NCBI GenBank assembly: GCA_963663365.2
Contig: CAXXIH010000001.1
Coordinates: 1,240,001-1,304,000 of the forward strand
Direction: 5' to 3'
Source of the DNA: G963663365 sp963663365
GTDB lineage: Bacteria; Hinthialibacterota; Hinthialibacteria; Hinthialibacterales; G963663365
DNA: 64,000 nucleotides
Each line of letters opens with the position of its first letter. Positions within the stretch are counted from its first letter, which is position 1. The position numbers were made by a program, and so were the translations under genes. Of this stretch, positions 63,130 to 64,000 are shown piece after piece. The notes below the pieces were generated by a model. That model was given only the letters and a program-made list of their open reading frames with translations. It was not told where the DNA came from and ran no database searches.

Positions 63130-64000
63130 TTATGTATGTCCAGTCGCCTCCTTAATCCTCTCCATCGCCCAGGTGGCGTGTTCGCGGATGGCAGGATTTT
63201 CATGTTGTTGGAGTGGCGTTAAGGCCGGGAGAAATTCTTTCTTTTTGCTGTTGCCTGCGGCGATGCAAGCATTACGCAGCATCCCGGTCAGTTTTGTGCG
63301 TCGGATGGGATTTTTTCGGGTCGCTTCCTGGAATGATTGCTCATCGAGTTGCAGTAGATCGACCAATCGCGGATTGTGCCATTCGTCACGTGGATCGAAA
63401 GCAGAATCGCCGGATTGCTTTTGATGCCGGTTCCAGGGGCAAATTTGTAGACAAATGTCGCACCCATAGACATGATTACCCATTTGGCCCCGCAACGTCT
63501 CAGGAATCGAACCGCGATGTTCAATGGTTAGATACGAAATACATTTGCGCGCATCCAAGATATACGGGGCAGGGAAGGCGTTTGTGGGGCAGGCATCCAA
63601 ACACGCCCGGCATGTGCCGCAATGATCGGTTATGGGGGTATCCGGCTCCAATTCCAACGTTGTAAGCACTACGCCCAAAAAAAGCCAAGAACCAAACTCC
63701 ATACTTACTAAATTGGAATGTTTGCCGATCCAGCCGAGTCCTGCCCTCGCTGCAAACTCCCGTTCCAGGATTGGCCCCGTATCGACGTAATAGCGGGACG
63801 AAGTCTCCTGACCGCCAATCTCTGAAATAAACCGGCAGAGCCGTTTCAATTTTGGCTGCATAACGCGGTGGTAGTCATCTCCCCATGCATAGCGGGAGAC
63901 TTTGCCCGTTGTTGTTTTTTCCGGTTCCGGTTCTTTGGTGTAGTAATTCAGCCCGACGGCAATAATGCTTTTTGCATTTTCGAGCACCAAGGACGGACGA
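63130..64000 (-). CDS. queG: Epoxyqueuosine reductase, 5' end cut off by window
   Basis: The visible 290 residues run off the right edge, so the N-terminus is missing. QueG marks: NAKSIIAVGLNYY, RYAWGDDYHRVMQPKL, YYVDTGPILEREFAARAGLGWIGKHSNLV, the first 4Fe-4S motif CGTCRACLDACPTNAF and the second CDICLQICPWN. A HEAT-like tail follows (LRNACIAAGNSKKKEFLPAL). It carries out the last step of queuosine synthesis in tRNA, using a cobalamin and two iron-sulfur clusters. It is convergent with the DUF4838 gene. Confidence 0.93.
   Translation of the reverse strand, partial: RPSLVLENAKSIIAVGLNYYTKEPEPEKTTTGKVSRYAWGDDYHRVMQPKLKRLCRFISEIGGQETSSRYYVDTGPILEREFAARAGLGWIGKHSNLVSMEFGSWLFLGVVLTTLELEPDTPITDHCGTCRACLDACPTNAFPAPYILDARKCISYLTIEHRGSIPETLRGQMGNHVYGCDICLQICPWNRHQKQSGDSAFDPRDEWHNPRLVDLLQLDEQSFQEATRKNPIRRTKLTGMLRNACIAAGNSKKKEFLPALTPLQQHENPAIREHATWAMERIKEATGHT

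Noticed and set aside
1..64000. CRISPR arrays, rRNA, tRNA, insertion sequences or prophage
   Set aside because: No direct-repeat/spacer pattern, no tRNA-like folds, no transposase, integrase or phage structural genes were found by reading.

Overview
The window reads as a chromosomal segment of an uncultured Gram-negative bacterium. Lipobox proteins, a TolQ/ExbB-type proton channel, a nonulosonic-acid surface-sugar operon and many secreted glycan-active enzymes support a two-membrane cell. Several traits recall candidate phyla around the PVC/FCB groups, such as Hydrogenedentota or Sumerlaeota: stand-alone pseudopilin genes, a DUF4838 protein, a Tat-exported xylose-isomerase-like protein, a uroporphyrinogen-decarboxylase-family protein and GCCCTNAGGGC-type intergenic repeats. 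This placement is inference from gene style, not a search. No rRNA, tRNA, CRISPR array or complete insertion sequence is visible.

Layout. 1-5 kb: the end of an OLD-family ATPase/TOPRIM gene, a 1 kb block of composite intergenic repeats, an FGE-sulfatase-like secreted protein, a methyltransferase and the first of five pseudopilins. 5.8-11 kb: a 974-residue hybrid sensor kinase and an MsbA/PglK-type ABC exporter. 11-18 kb: a tightly packed minus-strand operon (neuA, gmd, neuB, neuD-like, TIM-barrel epimerase, DegT aminotransferase, GT-B-like protein) for an activated nonulosonic acid. 18-27 kb: two pseudopilins, a UROD-family protein, a GH67-like and a GH20-like enzyme, and twin YD-repeat-like secreted proteins that share a nearly identical, probably structured leader. 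27.6-32 kb: an ECF-type transporter whose S component is fused to a large lipoprotein domain. 32-37 kb: a GH5-like protein, leuB and leuA; leuA is preceded by a clear leucine-specifying T-box riboswitch. 37.7-44.5 kb: a Tat-exported sugar isomerase, an AT-rich 1347-residue STAND NTPase with a Cap4/DUF4297-like nuclease head (candidate antiphage protein), and a TPR-like lipoprotein. 44.5-49.4 kb: an orphan HigA-like regulator with its promoter/operator, small conserved proteins, a pseudopilin without a standard start codon and a beta-propeller protein. 49.5-54.4 kb: an overlapping three-gene unit of TolQ/ExbB-like, DUF2149 and membrane-anchored CobN-like chelatase, matching the HmuT-HmuU-HmuS arrangement linked to haem handling in Bacteroides. 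54.5-64 kb: an ECF sigma factor with a membrane partner, a membrane-embedded patatin, an XRE/small-membrane-protein pair with tandem operators, a Yip1-like protein, the last pseudopilin, a DUF4838 protein and the 3' part of queG.

How the parts fit. The secreted enzymes, beta-propeller and repeat proteins suggest a cell that degrades polysaccharides, with pseudopilin genes repeatedly placed beside secreted-protein genes. The ECF and HmuTUS-like units suggest scavenging of a small cofactor and of tetrapyrrole or metal. The strongest second-look items are the membrane-anchored CobN unit, the lipoprotein/S-component fusion, the duplicated leader before the YD-repeat twins, the Leu T-box, the lone Cap4-STAND gene, and the inverted composite repeats near 1.1-1.4 kb and 37.1-37.5 kb.
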